This document shows, piece after piece, positions 9,987 through 20,957 of a DNA stretch of 64,000 nucleotides. This DNA is from Rhizobium sp. ARZ01. Lineage in GTDB: Bacteria > Pseudomonadota > Alphaproteobacteria > Rhizobiales > Rhizobiaceae. The notes beneath the pieces were generated by a model. The model was not told the DNA's origin. It saw only the letters and a list, made by a program, of their open reading frames with translations, and did not search any database. Position 1 is the first letter of the stretch; every line of letters starts with the position of its first letter. A program made the translations under genes and the position numbers. The DNA is taken from NCBI RefSeq assembly GCF_014851675.1, contig NZ_JACVAE010000001.1, forward strand, positions 1,550,001 to 1,614,000. The letters run 5' to 3'.

Positions 9987-10621
9987 CCGAGAGCGGAGAC
10001 CGCCGCCCCCTTTCCAGCCGCGACACGCACTGGGCGCAGAGCATTGCCCGTTGGCTCGCCAAGCGATCGATCACACCGAACCGGATTTCGCAGGCGAGCA
10101 TGGTCTCCGCGGCACTGGCCGGCGCCTGTTTCTGGGTCGGCGGCGTAAGCGACGGCGTTCCGCATGTTGTGCTTCTGCTCGGCGCGGCGTTGTTCTGCCA
10201 GTTGCGGCTCCTGTGCAACCTGTTCGACGGAATGGTGGCTGTCGAAGGCGGCAAGGCCGAAGCGGATGGCCCTTTCTGGAACGAGTTTCCAGATCGTGTC
10301 GCGGACATTTTCATCCTGGCGGGCGCCGGCTATGGCGTCGGCGCCCCTGCCCTGGGCTGGGCTGCGGCGGCCTGTGCGGTCCTGACCGCCTATGTTCGCG
10401 AACTCGGCCGCGCCAATGGTGCCCCCAGCGACTTCTCTGGACCGATGGCAAAGCAGCACCGGATGGCTGTGATGACGGCTGCCGCGGTGATTTCCGCGCT
10501 TGCAACGGGATGGGACAGCCGCTCGCATATCATCGAAATTGCGCTCTGGATTGTTGCTGTCGGCGCCGCAGCCACGTCTCTGCGGCGGGGACGAAACCTG
10601 GTTCGTCATCTCAAGCGATGA
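9983..10621 (+). CDS. CDP-alcohol phosphatidyltransferase family protein with altered motif
   Basis: A 212-residue membrane protein of the family that makes phosphatidylglycerophosphate, phosphatidylserine and related lipids from CDP-diacylglycerol. The signature aligns without gaps: Asn79-x2-Asp82-Gly83-x2-Ala86-Val87-x8-Gly96-x3-Asn100-x3-Asp104. The usual form has Asp at positions 79 and 100 and Arg at 87. Two metal-binding Asp residues are therefore Asn here and the Arg is Val, while the second Asp and the last (general base) Asp are kept. I recall similar YNE/FNE-x-PDR variants in other bacteria, so this may be a separate subfamily. It ends the overlapping lipid gene run. Confidence 0.82.
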   Translation: MTESGDRRPLSSRDTHWAQSIARWLAKRSITPNRISQASMVSAALAGACFWVGGVSDGVPHVVLLLGAALFCQLRLLCNLFDGMVAVEGGKAEADGPFWNEFPDRVADIFILAGAGYGVGAPALGWAAAACAVLTAYVRELGRANGAPSDFSGPMAKQHRMAVMTAAAVISALATGWDSRSHIIEIALWIVAVGAAATSLRRGRNLVRHLKR

Positions 10622-10794
10622 GAGATCTATCTGAGGCACCGTTGGCACGTATCAGCAAGAAAGCGGGCGTGTTTCTACGGTAACACCCCGCAAATCACTG
10701 CCAGGTTCGAATAGCCGGGAAATGCCAACGCGCGTTGACAGCCTTGTATCTCTCTTTGCATATCGTCAACCATGGCGGGAGTTAGGGATCATCG

Positions 10795-13700
10795 ATGCGG
10801 AAGCTTAAGGCAGGTCTGATGGCTGCAGCTGCGGTGTTCTGCGGTATTGCACCGGCATCAGCAGAGCCGTTTCCGCGTGTGTCCACGGCGGATGGCTCGG
10901 TGATTTCGCGTCGGTCTGGCGAGGAAGTCCGCTTTATCGATGTGCCCGACTGGCGGGGCGTCGAAATCAACCAGGATCTGCTCGCCGGTGATACATTGCG
11001 CACCAACGCCAATGGCAGCCTGGCCATCCTCTTTTCCGACAGCACCCAGATGCGTATGGGGCGCAACACCACGCTGATCGTGAAAAAGATAGACGGCCAA
11101 TCGAACAGCGAGGTCGAGTTGTCCTCCGGCGTGATCTGGGCACGTGCCAAACGCGGCGGCAGCGGTCTGATCGTCGAGACCCCCGCCGCTGCCGCCGCCA
11201 TCCGTGGCACGGACTGGACACTCCGCGTCGATGGTGACCAGACAACGCTCACTGTCCTTGAGGGCACCGTCGAACTCGCCAATCCGCAAGGGTCGGTGAC
11301 CGTGAACCAGGGCGAAGGCGCTGTGGCCGCGATCGGACAGGCGCCACGCAAATATACCCTCGTCAACCTGGAGGAACGCGAGCAGATCCTGCTCTACGGC
11401 GAACTGCGCGGCGCTTTCGCCACATTGCCGGCAAGCGGCATGGACGGCCCACGCACGCGCGCCGAACGCGCCCGCATCCTGGCCGTTCCAGAGGCCGCGC
11501 GCACGCAAGCCGACTGGCTGGCGCTGGCCGAGGCAACACTTTCACTCGACGGCCGCGCCGCCGCCGTAAATGCGCTGGCGCATCTCAAGCGCCCGCTTCC
11601 CGGCGCGCTCGAATCGCGGGCGAAACTTGTCGAGGCGATGATTGCCGGACAGGAATTGCGCTACCAAGAGGCAGAGCGGCTATTTACTGAGGCCCTGCCC
11701 GACCTGCCGGCGAGTCGCAAGGCAACGGCTGCCTATGGCCGCTGGTTTGCAGCAGCGCTCGCCGATCCCAACAGGGAGACGAGCCCGCCGCCTGAGGGCG
11801 CCTTTGCTTCCGACCCGGCGGCCGTGATCGCACGCGCGACCGCCCTTGCCCATGTGGGCGGAACGGCTGCTGCGATCGATCTTCTCCGGCAGGCAGAAAA
11901 GCGGTTTCCGGATGACGCGCGGCTGCCCGCAATGCGCGCGGGACTCGCCTATGAACTCGATCGCAGGGATGAGGTGCGCGAAGCGCTCGACCGCGCGCGC
12001 AGGCTCGATCCGGACGACCCGACGTTGCTCCTGATCAGCGCACGCTCCCGCGCCACCGTTTCGAGCGATCTCGACGGCGCGCTCGCCGATCTCCGTCGAG
12101 CAGTCGAGATTGCACCGGGGGCCGATGCGGCGTGGAACGAGCTCGGCATCGTCTACCACGACCGCAATGCACCGGTCGAAGCGAACCGGGCCTATCGCGA
12201 GGCGATTGCACTCAACCCCGAAAACGCGGTCCTCTATGCCAACTACGCCCGTTTCCTGATGGACAACGATCAGGTCAAGGCGGCAAAGCAACAGATCGAC
12301 ATTGCCGAGAGACTGGATCCGACGTCCTACGCCGTCTTGGCCGCCAAGGGCCGCTATCTCCTGCGAATGGGCAAGACCGCCGAGGGCGAGCAGGTGCTGT
12401 TGCAGGCCTCTGCCGTCAATCCGACCTATGGCGACGCGCTGATCGGCCAGGCGATTGCCTCCTACCAGCTCGGCTCCGAGGTCGAAGCCGCCCAAGCGCT
12501 CGACAATGCCGACCGCTTCGATCCGGAGAACCCGTCGATCCCGCTGATTCGCTCCGGCATCGCGCTGGATCAGTACCGCGCCGACGAGGCCATCATCGAG
12601 GCGCGCGAAGCGTTGCGCCGCCGCATGGCACGCGGCGGTTACTATTCCGGCTATGACCCCAACCGCCAGACCTCCTCGTTCCTGGGCATCACGCTGGAAA
12701 ATCTCGGCCTCGACGACTGGGGCCGCTACTACGCGGACCGCGGCGCCGATCCGTTCATGGCTTCGACCTATTTCGACGAGGCGGCCAGCGGCCGGTTGAG
12801 TCCTTTCATCGGGCAGCCGATCAACGGCATCCAGCATGTCCGTCCAGGCGGGACGGATTTTTCCGCGCAGATCCAGGGCCTGTTGCTCGATCCTCTGGCC
12901 CTGGCATCGGAGCAGCGTCGCAACTCGATCGAGCGACGCAGCTTCGTCGAGACCGCGCTTGGCCTGGGCGGGATTGCAGGCGACCACGACAGCGGCTGGA
13001 CCGGCGACATCGAGGTGCAGGGCACCAACTATGCGGGCTTTCCGGTCAGCTACTACCTGCGCGGAGAAACCGCCCGTCCACAAAGCGAACGTGACAACGA
13101 CGACAACAATTTTGACGGCGCGCTTTTTCAATTCGGGCTGCGGCCGACCCTGACCAACAGTGTCTTTCTCTTTGGCCACGTGGGCAAGCAGGAGACCGGT
13201 TTTCCGGGACAGATCTGGAATCCCGCGCCCTTCAACCGCACGGAAAGCCGCGAGACCGAGTTCGGCGCAGCTTGGAGTCATACGATCTCAGATCGAAACA
13301 TGATCCAGGCCTTCATTGCCACGAACGATACCAACGGTGATAACCAGTTTCGCTCGCGCGGATGGGATCCCGTAACCGGACTGCCGGTGACTTATCGCGT
13401 CAACGAGGAAACCGAGGACGACAACGTTACATACGGCATTAGTCACCTCGTCGGTATCGGACCGCTTACGCTTCGGTACGGCGCAGAAGCGGCGCGGCAC
13501 GACTCCTGGCTATCCCAGACCATCACTGATCTTGATACGGGTTCGGAAGAGTACCTCGGGGCCTATTCCGACGACGGAACGGCAACACGTGTGTACGCCG
13601 ATACGACGCTCGAGGTGTCCCGCAACCTTCAATTCCAGGGTGGCATATATGTCACGCGCTTCGACGGCGAAGCTGGCGAATGGGGACCGGTCGATCCGAG

Positions 13701-14421
13701 GATTGGGGTTGCATGGTCGCCGCTGGATGGTCAGTGGCTGCGCGCCTACTACCGGCAGGACACGCAGTTCGTGACGAACTACACGCTTTCACCCATATCC
13801 ACCGTCGGCCTGACGCCCGATGACTTGCCGCTCTATTGGAGTGGCCAGTCGCGCACAGCCGCCGTACGCTGGGACGCAGAGTGGTCGGAAAACTTCTTCA
13901 CGGCCGTTGAGTACCAGCGCCAGACGTTCACCGGCCTGACATTGGCGCCGGAAGACTTACTGACAACATTCAACACCTGGGAAGGCGAGATCGACCGTAT
14001 CCGACTGAGCGCCAACTACTGGCTCGGGGGCGGAATTGGCCTGTTCGGGTCATTCAGCTGGAACGAAAGCAAGGACACGACCGACTATTGGAATCCGGAT
14101 CTGCGCGTGCCGCTGGTGCCCGACTATGTCGGTCGTGTCGGTTTCACCTACGTTCATCCCGCCCGAATCACGGGAACCGTCGCGCAGACCTTTGTTGGTG
14201 AACGAGTCGGATCGCAATACTACGACGATCTTGGTGAACCCGTCGCGCCGGTGCTCGACGCCTATACGACCACGGATGCGGCCATCGGATGGAAATCGGA
14301 GAGCGGGCAATTGGAGCTCGGCTTTCTTGCGCAGAACATCTTCGACCAGGAGATCGACATGGCCGACGGCCTTCCCGCGGCGGGGCGCACGTTTCTCGCA
14401 ACCATGACGGCTCGGTTCTGA
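10795..14421 (+). CDS. Large secreted FecR-domain / TPR / beta-barrel protein
   Basis: A 1,208-residue envelope protein. Residues 1-23 are a signal peptide (cleavage after ASA). Residues 45-155 form a FecR-like domain (LLAGDTLRTNANGSLAILF, then IRGTDWTLRVDG and VLEGTVELANP). Residues 215-600 hold several tetratricopeptide repeats (for example WNELGIVYHDRNAPVEANRAYREA). From about 650 to the end is a beta-rich region with alternating aromatic strands and a C-terminal Phe (TARF), the usual outer-membrane barrel signal. No plug domain or TonB box is evident, so it is not a standard TonB receptor; the TPR-plus-barrel layout recalls exopolysaccharide or phage-receptor export proteins. It lies 173 bases after the lipid genes and ends toward pyrG. 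Confidence 0.85.
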   Translation: MRKLKAGLMAAAAVFCGIAPASAEPFPRVSTADGSVISRRSGEEVRFIDVPDWRGVEINQDLLAGDTLRTNANGSLAILFSDSTQMRMGRNTTLIVKKIDGQSNSEVELSSGVIWARAKRGGSGLIVETPAAAAAIRGTDWTLRVDGDQTTLTVLEGTVELANPQGSVTVNQGEGAVAAIGQAPRKYTLVNLEEREQILLYGELRGAFATLPASGMDGPRTRAERARILAVPEAARTQADWLALAEATLSLDGRAAAVNALAHLKRPLPGALESRAKLVEAMIAGQELRYQEAERLFTEALPDLPASRKATAAYGRWFAAALADPNRETSPPPEGAFASDPAAVIARATALAHVGGTAAAIDLLRQAEKRFPDDARLPAMRAGLAYELDRRDEVREALDRARRLDPDDPTLLLISARSRATVSSDLDGALADLRRAVEIAPGADAAWNELGIVYHDRNAPVEANRAYREAIALNPENAVLYANYARFLMDNDQVKAAKQQIDIAERLDPTSYAVLAAKGRYLLRMGKTAEGEQVLLQASAVNPTYGDALIGQAIASYQLGSEVEAAQALDNADRFDPENPSIPLIRSGIALDQYRADEAIIEAREALRRRMARGGYYSGYDPNRQTSSFLGITLENLGLDDWGRYYADRGADPFMASTYFDEAASGRLSPFIGQPINGIQHVRPGGTDFSAQIQGLLLDPLALASEQRRNSIERRSFVETALGLGGIAGDHDSGWTGDIEVQGTNYAGFPVSYYLRGETARPQSERDNDDNNFDGALFQFGLRPTLTNSVFLFGHVGKQETGFPGQIWNPAPFNRTESRETEFGAAWSHTISDRNMIQAFIATNDTNGDNQFRSRGWDPVTGLPVTYRVNEETEDDNVTYGISHLVGIGPLTLRYGAEAARHDSWLSQTITDLDTGSEEYLGAYSDDGTATRVYADTTLEVSRNLQFQGGIYVTRFDGEAGEWGPVDPRIGVAWSPLDGQWLRAYYRQDTQFVTNYTLSPISTVGLTPDDLPLYWSGQSRTAAVRWDAEWSENFFTAVEYQRQTFTGLTLAPEDLLTTFNTWEGEIDRIRLSANYWLGGGIGLFGSFSWNESKDTTDYWNPDLRVPLVPDYVGRVGFTYVHPARITGTVAQTFVGERVGSQYYDDLGEPVAPVLDAYTTTDAAIGWKSESGQLELGFLAQNIFDQEIDMADGLPAAGRTFLATMTARF

Positions 14422-14440
14422 GCGCTCCCGTTCTGAAGAT

Positions 14441-14454
14441 CCGCCGAGGGGCGG
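14441..14454. terminator. Small hairpin between converging genes
   Basis: A CCGCC-GAGG-GGCGG hairpin lies between the ends of the FecR/TPR gene (plus) and pyrG (minus). There is no T run on either side; it may stop read-through in either direction, but weakly. Confidence 0.35.
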
Positions 14455-14517
14455 CTTATCAAACGAACACGGCCCGGCGTCTCCACCAGGCCGCATTTCG
14501 CACATCTGTCTGAAAAC

Positions 14518-16230
<1,713 letters not shown>

Positions 16231-16244
16231 TTACACAAGAAGAA

Positions 16245-16271
16245 GGCCGGCGGGCGAAGCGCCTGCCGGCC
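16245..16271 (-). terminator. Hairpin between secG and pyrG
   Basis: An 11-base stem (ggccggcgggc / gcctgccggcc, one mismatch on the minus strand) with a five-base loop lies 22 bases past the secG stop. On the minus strand it is followed by TTCTTCTTG, so it can act as a terminator or attenuator between secG and pyrG. Confidence 0.6.
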
Positions 16272-16292
16272 GGGTCACATCGTATCGTTCTG

Positions 16293-16733
16293 TTATTGAC
16301 CGGTCGGAACGGCCGTATTCGGACCGGGCGCTGCAGGCGCCGCCGGTGCCGCGTTGGTGCCGGAAGCCGCGCCACTGTCGGTCGGAACAGCGTTGTTGTT
16401 CGCCGGTGCGGCGGGCGCAGCCGGCGCCGGGCTTTCGCCGCCGAGCGAGTCCAGAACACCCGCGCCGTTGCCCGACGTGCCGGGGATACGGTCGAGAATG
16501 TCCGTCGGCTTCGACTCGTAGCGGGACAGGATCCCCATGGCGAGCGCCAGTACAAAGAACAGCGTAGCGAGGATCGCCGTCGTCCGCGTCAGGGCGTTCG
16601 CAGCGCCACGCGCCGACATGAAGCCAGAGCCTCCGCCTATGCCGAGACCGCCGCCTTCGGACCGCTGGATCAGCACGATGCCGATCAGCGCAACGACGAC
16701 CATGAGATAGATGACAAGCAAAACGGTCTGCAT
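16293..16733 (-). CDS. secG: Preprotein translocase subunit SecG
   Basis: A 146-residue SecG. Residues 1-18 (MQTVLLVIYLMVVVALIG) form the first membrane span, followed by the conserved VLIQRSEGGGLGIGGG and a second span near residues 52-70. The rest is an Ala/Pro/Asn-rich tail, commonly long in rhizobia. It works in the SecYEG channel at the inner membrane. I used the ATG at 16733 rather than the upstream in-frame codon at 16757 because it starts directly at the first span, as in the family. It lies between tpiA and pyrG, all on the minus strand. Confidence 0.95.
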   Translation of the reverse strand: MQTVLLVIYLMVVVALIGIVLIQRSEGGGLGIGGGSGFMSARGAANALTRTTAILATLFFVLALAMGILSRYESKPTDILDRIPGTSGNGAGVLDSLGGESPAPAAPAAPANNNAVPTDSGAASGTNAAPAAPAAPGPNTAVPTGQ

Positions 16734-16828
16734 TTTGAAAACCCTGCCCGAAGGCACAAGAAAGGAGATTGGCGGCTCAATATACCAAGCCGCCGGTCAT
16801 TCCAAGCCCTCGCCGGCAAAAGCCGGTG

Positions 16829-17599
16829 TCAGGCCGTCAATTCTTCGTATGCGCGGTAGATGGCGAGGAAATCTTCCGATTTCAAGCTTGCTCCACCGAT
16901 CAACGCGCCGTCGACATTCGCGACGCCCATTAATTCCTTCGCATTGCCCGGCTTAACCGATCCGCCGTAGAGGATGCGCATCTTCGCGCCCTCCCCGCCA
17001 AACCGCGCCTTGAGCTCACCGCGCATGAAGGCATGAGCCTCGGCGACGTCAGCGGCGGTCGGCGTCAGGCCAGTGCCGATCGCCCAGACGGGCTCATAGG
17101 CGATCACCGTATTCTCCGCCGTAGCGCCCTCCGGCACCGAACCGGTGAGCTGGGTCTTCAGCACGTCGAGGGTTTTTCCCTCCTTGCGCTCGTCGCCCGT
17201 CTCACCAATGCAAACGATCGCGACCAGATCGACGGCATGCGCGGCCTCTGCCTTCGCACGGATCAGGGCGTCGCCCTCGCAATGATCGGTGCGGCGCTCG
17301 GAATGGCCGACAATCACATGGGTCCCGAAGCAATCGGCGATCATTTCGGCCGACACGTCGCCGGTGTGGGCACCGGACGTATTCTGGTGGCAGTCCTGAG
17401 CGCCAATCATCAGTGGGCTGTCGTCGCAGAGCGCTGTTGCCACATAGAGGAGCGTCGCCGGCGGGCAGATCAGCGTCTCCACCTTCTCAGACAGCGGCCC
17501 CTTCACACCTTCGGCCATCGCCTTGATCTGGTCGAGCGAGGCCCGCGTGCCGTTCATCTTCCAGTTTCCAGCCACGAGCGGGGTTACGTCCGGGGTCAT
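16829..17599 (-). CDS. tpiA: Triosephosphate isomerase
   Basis: Interconverts dihydroxyacetone phosphate and glyceraldehyde 3-phosphate. The 256-residue protein has the N-terminal [10 protein letters not shown] (catalytic Lys), the electrophilic His in VIVGHSERR, the catalytic Glu in [12 protein letters not shown], and [12 protein letters not shown] for phosphate binding. The ATG at 17599 is preceded by a GGGAGG-type site; the frame is open 23 codons further upstream without family similarity. It is the first gene of the tpiA-secG-pyrG run. Confidence 0.98.
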   Translation of the reverse strand: MTPDVTPLVAGNWKMNGTRASLDQIKAMAEGVKGPLSEKVETLICPPATLLYVATALCDDSPLMIGAQDCHQNTSGAHTGDVSAEMIADCFGTHVIVGHSERRTDHCEGDALIRAKAEAAHAVDLVAIVCIGETGDERKEGKTLDVLKTQLTGSVPEGATAENTVIAYEPVWAIGTGLTPTAADVAEAHAFMRGELKARFGGEGAKMRILYGGSVKPGNAKELMGVANVDGALIGGASLKSEDFLAIYRAYEELTA

Positions 17600-17714
17600 G
17601 CTGCCTCCCAAGGGTAATCGTAGAGTTTCGAGCGACCTAGCAAATCGAAGCGGTCTTTGTAAGGGCAAAGCGCATCGGCAACGTGCAATCCCCTACCTGC
17701 GGTTTCCCGCAACC

Positions 17715-18599
17715 TCATTGTGCGAAGATCCAATTCAGCGTCTCACGCCAGTCTGTCATCCGCACCGGCGTCCCGTGCGAGCCGGTGTGAAACAGCACGA
17801 ACCGAGTCGGGATGCCGGCCTTCAGAAGCCTGCGGAACAGCGTAATCTGGTCCTCTGACGCATAGACCTTGTCGCGATCGCCATGGGTGAAATAGATCGG
17901 TAGCTTCGTCTTGTAGCCGGCACTGTCGGGGTAGTTCGGATCCGCAGCTCCACCCATGATGACCATTCCCGCCAGGTTCTTCACTGCATTGGCATCGCGC
18001 GCGATCTGCCAGCAGATGAAGCTGCCCATCGATGCGCAGGAGAGCACGACGGGCGTACCGGGCGAATTTTGCCGCGCCGCATCGATGAGACCGGCGATGG
18101 GCGCCGCGCCACGTTCATCGAAGCTTCTGACGCTCGCGGAGTAGTAGACGCCGCCGTTGCGCACCGCGAGGTTTTTCAGGCGATTGAAGTTGCCGCCAAA
18201 ACTCCAGTCGTTGTTGCCGAGCCGTCGGTCGCCGCCCCTTCCATGGATGAAGATCACGGTAAAAGCGGCTCCCCTCTGACGCCCGGTGACCGCCACATCG
18301 ACCGGGCCGCCGGACGTCTCAATCGTCAGGTTTTCCTGCTCCCGCTTGACGGAGGTTGAAACATAGGCCGCCTTGGCGCGCCGCTCCGGCACCTGGTCGC
18401 GACCGTTGATGTCACGCATTTCCTGGTAGTCGATCACGCGGAGCGCCCCGCCATCCGAGCTCTCGATCACGGCGGGATAGGAGAACAGATCGTCCTTCCA
18501 GGGCTGCAGCGCCGCCGCGCCGGCCGTGACCGGCAGCGCCGCAAGTAGAATTGTGGCCAGAAGAAGCCGTGCGCGGCAATGAATTGTGGACTGAGGCAT
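17715..18599 (-). CDS. Secreted alpha/beta hydrolase
   Basis: A 294-residue protein with an N-terminal signal peptide (basic HCRAR, hydrophobic LLLATILLAALPV, cleavage near AGAAA). The body is an alpha/beta hydrolase: IFIHGRGG for the oxyanion region, a nucleophile elbow at VVLSCASMGSF (Ser in CASMG), and DRDKVY with a late His in TGSHGTP as acid and base. The acting site is probably the periplasm; the substrate is unknown. I used the ATG at 18599, preceded by AAGGGAG; the frame runs 117 codons further but lacks coding character. Single gene, 115 bases upstream of tpiA on the same strand. Confidence 0.82.
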   Translation of the reverse strand: MPQSTIHCRARLLLATILLAALPVTAGAAALQPWKDDLFSYPAVIESSDGGALRVIDYQEMRDINGRDQVPERRAKAAYVSTSVKREQENLTIETSGGPVDVAVTGRQRGAAFTVIFIHGRGGDRRLGNNDWSFGGNFNRLKNLAVRNGGVYYSASVRSFDERGAAPIAGLIDAARQNSPGTPVVLSCASMGSFICWQIARDANAVKNLAGMVIMGGAADPNYPDSAGYKTKLPIYFTHGDRDKVYASEDQITLFRRLLKAGIPTRFVLFHTGSHGTPVRMTDWRETLNWIFAQ

Positions 18600-18826
18600 G
18601 AAGTCTGGCTCCCTTCGGGCGGCAAGTCTTGCCATTCCAGGCGTGGAGACGCAATCCTCCCCCAATGACGTCAGCACCGCCCGCGCGGCCGCTGATGAGA
18701 ACGAATCGCGAAACTGTGCAATTTCTGGCAAACTCGCGGTGATTCGCCGAAATGTCGCGAAGCCTTGAAATTGCCCGACGTCTCGGCCTATCCGAATGGC
18801 CTGCCGGAACGAAGTCTGAAAGCCCG

Positions 18827-20902
18827 ATGGACGACAACAACGATCTCTTCGCCAATATCGCAAGTGCGCCCAAGCCCAGCCCAGCCGCCGCTGAACCGCA
18901 GCCGGCGCGCGAAGCACCGCCTGCCCCACCGGCGTCCCGGCCTGCCCCACCGGCGACCGCGGCAGCCGAAGGCGGCAATTACGACGCGTCGGCGATCCGT
19001 GTCCTCGAAGGGCTCGAGCCGGTGCGCATGCGCCCGGGGATGTATATCGGCGGAACGGACGAGAAGGCGCTGCACCATCTGTTCGCCGAGGTCATCGACA
19101 ATTCGATGGACGAGGCGGTCGCCGGCCACGCAAACTTCATCGAGGTCAGCCTCGACGCCGAGGGCTATCTGACCGTCACTGACAACGGTCGCGGCATCCC
19201 GGTGGAAAACCATCCGCAGATGCCGGGCAAGTCCACGCTCGAGGTCATCCTGACCGTTCTCCACGCCGGCGGAAAGTTCGACGGCAAGGCCTATGAAACC
19301 TCTGGCGGCCTGCACGGCGTCGGGGTCTCCGTCGTCAACGCGCTGTCAGACCATCTCGAGGTTGAAGTCGCCCGAAACCGCAAGCTCTATCGCCAACGCT
19401 TTTCGCGCGGTGTTCCGCAGGGACCGCTGGAAGAAGTCGGCGATGTGCAGAACCGTCGCGGCACGAAAGTGCGCTTCCATCCTGATCCGCAAATCTTCGG
19501 TCCCCACGCTCATTTCGATCCCGCGCGCGTCTTCCGCATGGCACGTTCGAAAGCCTATCTCTTCGGCGGCGTCGAGATTCGCTGGAGCTGTGATCCATCC
19601 CTGCTGCAGGAAGGCTCCGAGACGCCGGAAAAGGCCGTCTTCCACTTCCCCGGCGGCCTGAAGGATTATCTGCAGGCAACGCTCGGCAAGGAATACACGG
19701 TTACGCGCGAGATCTTCGCGGGCAAGACGGAAAAGTCCGGCGGCCACGGCGCGCTGGAATGGGCTGTCACATGGTATGGCGGCGACTCGCAGATACATTC
19801 CTATTGCAACACCATCCCGACCGCCGACGGCGGCACGCACGAAGCGGGCCTCCGCATCGCGCTGACAAAGGGGTTGAAGAACTACGCCGACCTGACACAG
19901 AACAAGCGTGCCGCGATCATCACCACCGACGACGTGATGATTTCGGCCGTCGGCATGCTGTCGGTCTTCATCCGTGAGCCGGAATTCGTCGGCCAGACGA
20001 AGGACAAGCTTGCAACCGTCGAGGCTCAGCGCATCGTTGAAAATGCGCTGCGCGATCCTTTCGACCACTATCTCGCCGACAACCCGGCCGAAGCGGCAAA
20101 ATTGCTCGAATGGGTTATCGAGCGCGCCGAGGAGCGCCTTCGCCGCCGCAAGGAAAAGGAAGTCAACCGCAAGACAGCTGTGCGGAAGCTGCGCCTACCG
20201 GGCAAGCTTGCCGACTGCTCGCAGAATTCGGCCGAGGGCGCCGAGCTCTTCATCGTCGAAGGTGATTCGGCCGGCGGCTCGGCCAAGCAGGCGCGAAATC
20301 GCTCCAACCAGGCGATCCTTCCGCTGCGCGGAAAAATCCTGAACGTCGCAAGCGCCGGCCGCGAAAAGCTAGGCGCTAACCAGCAGATTGCCGACCTCGT
20401 CCAGGCGCTGGGTTGCGGGACACGGTCGAAGTATCGCGAAGAGGACCTGCGCTACGAGCGCGTCATCATCATGACCGACGCCGACGTTGACGGGGCCCAC
20501 ATCGCCACCCTCCTGATAACCTTCTTCTATCAGGAGATGCCGGAACTCATCCGCGGCGGACATCTCTACCTTGCCGTGCCGCCGCTTTATCGCATCAGCC
20601 AGGGCGCGAAAGTCGGCTACGCCCGTGACGACGCCCATCGCGAGGAATTGATGCGCACGGAGTTTTCCGGCCGCGGCAAAGTCGAGATCGGGCGCTTCAA
20701 GGGCCTTGGCGAGATGCTGCCGGCGCAGCTTAAGGAAACCACCATGGATCCGAAAAAACGCACGCTGCTGAAGGTTGAAGTCGATGACGTCGATTTCGAA
20801 GGCACGCGTGAGGCTGTCGACAACTTGATGGGAACAAAGGCAGACGCCCGCTTCCGTTTCATCCAGGAACGCGCGGTGTTTGCCGAGAATCTCGACATCT
20901 AG
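18827..20902 (+). CDS. parE: DNA topoisomerase IV subunit B
   Basis: ATPase subunit of topoisomerase IV, which unlinks daughter chromosomes. From the ATG at 18827 the protein is 691 residues: a Pro/Ala-rich start (MDDNNDLFANIAS), the GHKL ATPase domain (EVIDNSMDEA, DNGRGIPV, GGLHGVGVSVVNALS), transducer domain, and TOPRIM domain (FIVEGDSAGGSA, then IIMTDADVDGAHI). The short GyrB-like C terminus and lack of the proteobacterial GyrB insertion favour ParE over GyrB, and the start matches rhizobial ParE as I remember it. An in-frame codon at 18752 exists but the added residues are not family-like. Monocistronic. Confidence 0.93.
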   Translation: MDDNNDLFANIASAPKPSPAAAEPQPAREAPPAPPASRPAPPATAAAEGGNYDASAIRVLEGLEPVRMRPGMYIGGTDEKALHHLFAEVIDNSMDEAVAGHANFIEVSLDAEGYLTVTDNGRGIPVENHPQMPGKSTLEVILTVLHAGGKFDGKAYETSGGLHGVGVSVVNALSDHLEVEVARNRKLYRQRFSRGVPQGPLEEVGDVQNRRGTKVRFHPDPQIFGPHAHFDPARVFRMARSKAYLFGGVEIRWSCDPSLLQEGSETPEKAVFHFPGGLKDYLQATLGKEYTVTREIFAGKTEKSGGHGALEWAVTWYGGDSQIHSYCNTIPTADGGTHEAGLRIALTKGLKNYADLTQNKRAAIITTDDVMISAVGMLSVFIREPEFVGQTKDKLATVEAQRIVENALRDPFDHYLADNPAEAAKLLEWVIERAEERLRRRKEKEVNRKTAVRKLRLPGKLADCSQNSAEGAELFIVEGDSAGGSAKQARNRSNQAILPLRGKILNVASAGREKLGANQQIADLVQALGCGTRSKYREEDLRYERVIIMTDADVDGAHIATLLITFFYQEMPELIRGGHLYLAVPPLYRISQGAKVGYARDDAHREELMRTEFSGRGKVEIGRFKGLGEMLPAQLKETTMDPKKRTLLKVEVDDVDFEGTREAVDNLMGTKADARFRFIQERAVFAENLDI

Positions 20903-20957
20903 CGATACGCCACATCCCGATGCGTTGGCTCGAGCTAATGTTGTCGCCGGCGTGTTG

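Noticed and set aside
11680..13281. 533-residue open frame on the minus strand
   Set aside because: Lies wholly inside the FecR/TPR gene on the other strand, with no recognisable domain.
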